Positions 13,978-14,827 of a stretch of DNA of 14,827 nt are shown piece after piece. The DNA lies in NCBI GenBank assembly GCA_003250865.1, contig QKJH01000171.1, forward strand, positions 1 to 14,827. Direction: 5' to 3'. The notes beneath the pieces were generated by a model. It saw only the letters and a program-made list of their open reading frames with translations, ran no database searches and was not told the DNA's origin. Position numbers and translations under genes: made by a program. The first letter of the stretch is position 1; every line of letters starts with the position of its first letter. The DNA is from Alphaproteobacteria bacterium. GTDB lineage: Bacteria; Pseudomonadota; Alphaproteobacteria; Micavibrionales; SZUA-601.

Positions 13978-14827
13978 CGTTAAATGCCTCGCCCATTATT
14001 TCAAGCAAGCGATCACCCAACCCGTACATGCGTGCCCGCTCATAAAACCTAGGGCGTAAACCGGTGAATTTCTGAGTACCTATAATCCGGTTATTAGCAT
14101 CTTCGCCTCGAAAATCAAATACGCATAAATCCTGCATTGTTACAACATCGCCTTCCATTCCGGTAATCTCGGAAATATGCGTCAGCTTACGTGAACCGTC
14201 GCGCAAACGTTGTACCTGAATGATAATGTTAATAGCCGAAGCAATCTGCTCGCGTACCGCACGCGCAGGAAGGTTCAAGCCCCCCATTGCAATCATGTTC
14301 TCCATACGCGAAATGGCTTCACGCGGATTATTGGCATGCACTGTACCCATGGAACCGTCGTGACCGGTATTCATGGCTTGCAACAAATCAAACGCTTCGG
14401 GCCCACGAACCTCACCAACAATGATGCGGTCGGGACGCATCCGCAAACAGTTTTTGACCAAATCGCGCATAGCCACTTCACCCTGTCCCTCAAGATTAGG
14501 AGGGCGCGTTTCCAGCCGTACAACATGGGGCTGTTGCAGTTGCAGCTCACAAGCATCTTCGCAGGTAACAATACGCTCACCGTGTGAAATATAGCTGGTC
14601 AAGCAGTTAAGCATGGTTGTTTTACCCGAACCCGTACCACCGGAAATCAGAACATTACAACGGACGTGTCCGATAATCTGCAACAACTCCGCAGCCACAG
14701 GAGTCAAACTGTTAAAACCAACCAGTTTTTCCAGAGTCAGCTTTTCCTTGGTAAATTTACGAATGGTCATGGACGGACCATCAACAGCCAACGGTGGAAT
14801 AATCACATTCACCCGCGAACCGTCTGG
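13967..14827 (-). CDS. cpaF: Tad pilus assembly ATPase CpaF/TadA, 5' end outside the window
   Basis: This is the hexameric secretion ATPase that powers Flp pilus assembly. The visible 286 residues are the catalytic C-terminal part. The frame is open to the right edge, where PDGSR precedes VNVIIPPLAVDGPS, the usual family sequence, so the in-frame GTG at 14812 is internal and not the start. Motifs in order: Walker A GGTGSGKTT (visible 63-71), Asp box RIVTCEDACELQL, Walker B with RMRPDRIIVGEVRGPEA, and the His box TGHDGSMGTVHANNPREA. The protein ends in an acidic tail (FNDDE), and its last codons overlap tadB. Known alphaproteobacterial Tad loci place cpaF directly before tadB and tadC, as here. 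Confidence 0.96.
   Translation of the reverse strand, partial: PDGSRVNVIIPPLAVDGPSMTIRKFTKEKLTLEKLVGFNSLTPVAAELLQIIGHVRCNVLISGGTGSGKTTMLNCLTSYISHGERIVTCEDACELQLQQPHVVRLETRPPNLEGQGEVAMRDLVKNCLRMRPDRIIVGEVRGPEAFDLLQAMNTGHDGSMGTVHANNPREAISRMENMIAMGGLNLPARAVREQIASAINIIIQVQRLRDGSRKLTHISEITGMEGDVVTMQDLCVFDFRGEDANNRIIGTQKFTGLRPRFYERARMYGLGDRLLEIMGEAFNDDE

Noticed and set aside
14810..14812. GTG as the start of cpaF/tadA
   Set aside because: The frame stays open to the window edge and the preceding residues PDGSR continue the family sequence, so this GTG is an internal valine codon.

Overview
The window looks like ordinary chromosomal DNA from an alphaproteobacterium of moderate G+C (roughly the mid-forties percent by eye). 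The evidence is a CpaF/TadA-TadB-TadC pilus cluster, a two-gene mlaA-mlaC unit, a uvrD-prmA-pepP gene string and an alphaproteobacterial-looking S21 protein. I cannot name the genus. I see no insertion sequence, integrase, phage gene, CRISPR array, rRNA or origin.

Left part (1-2256, all minus strand). The 5' part of an AMP-binding (adenylate-forming) enzyme runs off the left edge. It is preceded by a tRNA-Val(GAC) gene with an encoded CCA, and before that by mlaC and mlaA, which encode the periplasmic carrier and outer-membrane component of phospholipid retrograde transport. mlaA has a plausible sigma-70 promoter.

Centre (2523-9170, all plus strand). A GTG-started diguanylate cyclase is divergent from mlaA across a 266-base intergenic region. 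After it comes a tightly packed string: uvrD/pcrA helicase, prmA (L11 methyltransferase), a NUDIX hydrolase and a three-domain Xaa-Pro aminopeptidase. It is joined by a 4-base stop/start overlap, a 9-base gap and another 4-base overlap, so it is probably one operon. The NUDIX gene is clearly more AT-rich than its neighbours.

Right part (9172-14827, all minus strand). Read in the direction of transcription from the right edge: cpaF/tadA (5' part missing), tadB, tadC, an APH-fold phosphotransferase coupled to tadC, rpsU (S21) with a strong terminator, then a separate unit of an unrecognised protein and a HAD hydrolase. That unit's promoter lies directly against the rpsU terminator. Its own terminator is embedded in the last codons of the convergent aminopeptidase gene; the two stop codons are 1 base apart.

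The window reads as housekeeping plus envelope and surface functions (lipid asymmetry, c-di-GMP, Tad pilus assembly). I do not see a convincing unknown multi-gene system. The points most worth a second look are the kinase-like gene coupled to tadC, the dyad at the rpsU ribosome-binding site, the terminator inside pepP codons, the AT-rich NUDIX gene, the MlaA without a lipobox and the altered I-site of the diguanylate cyclase.
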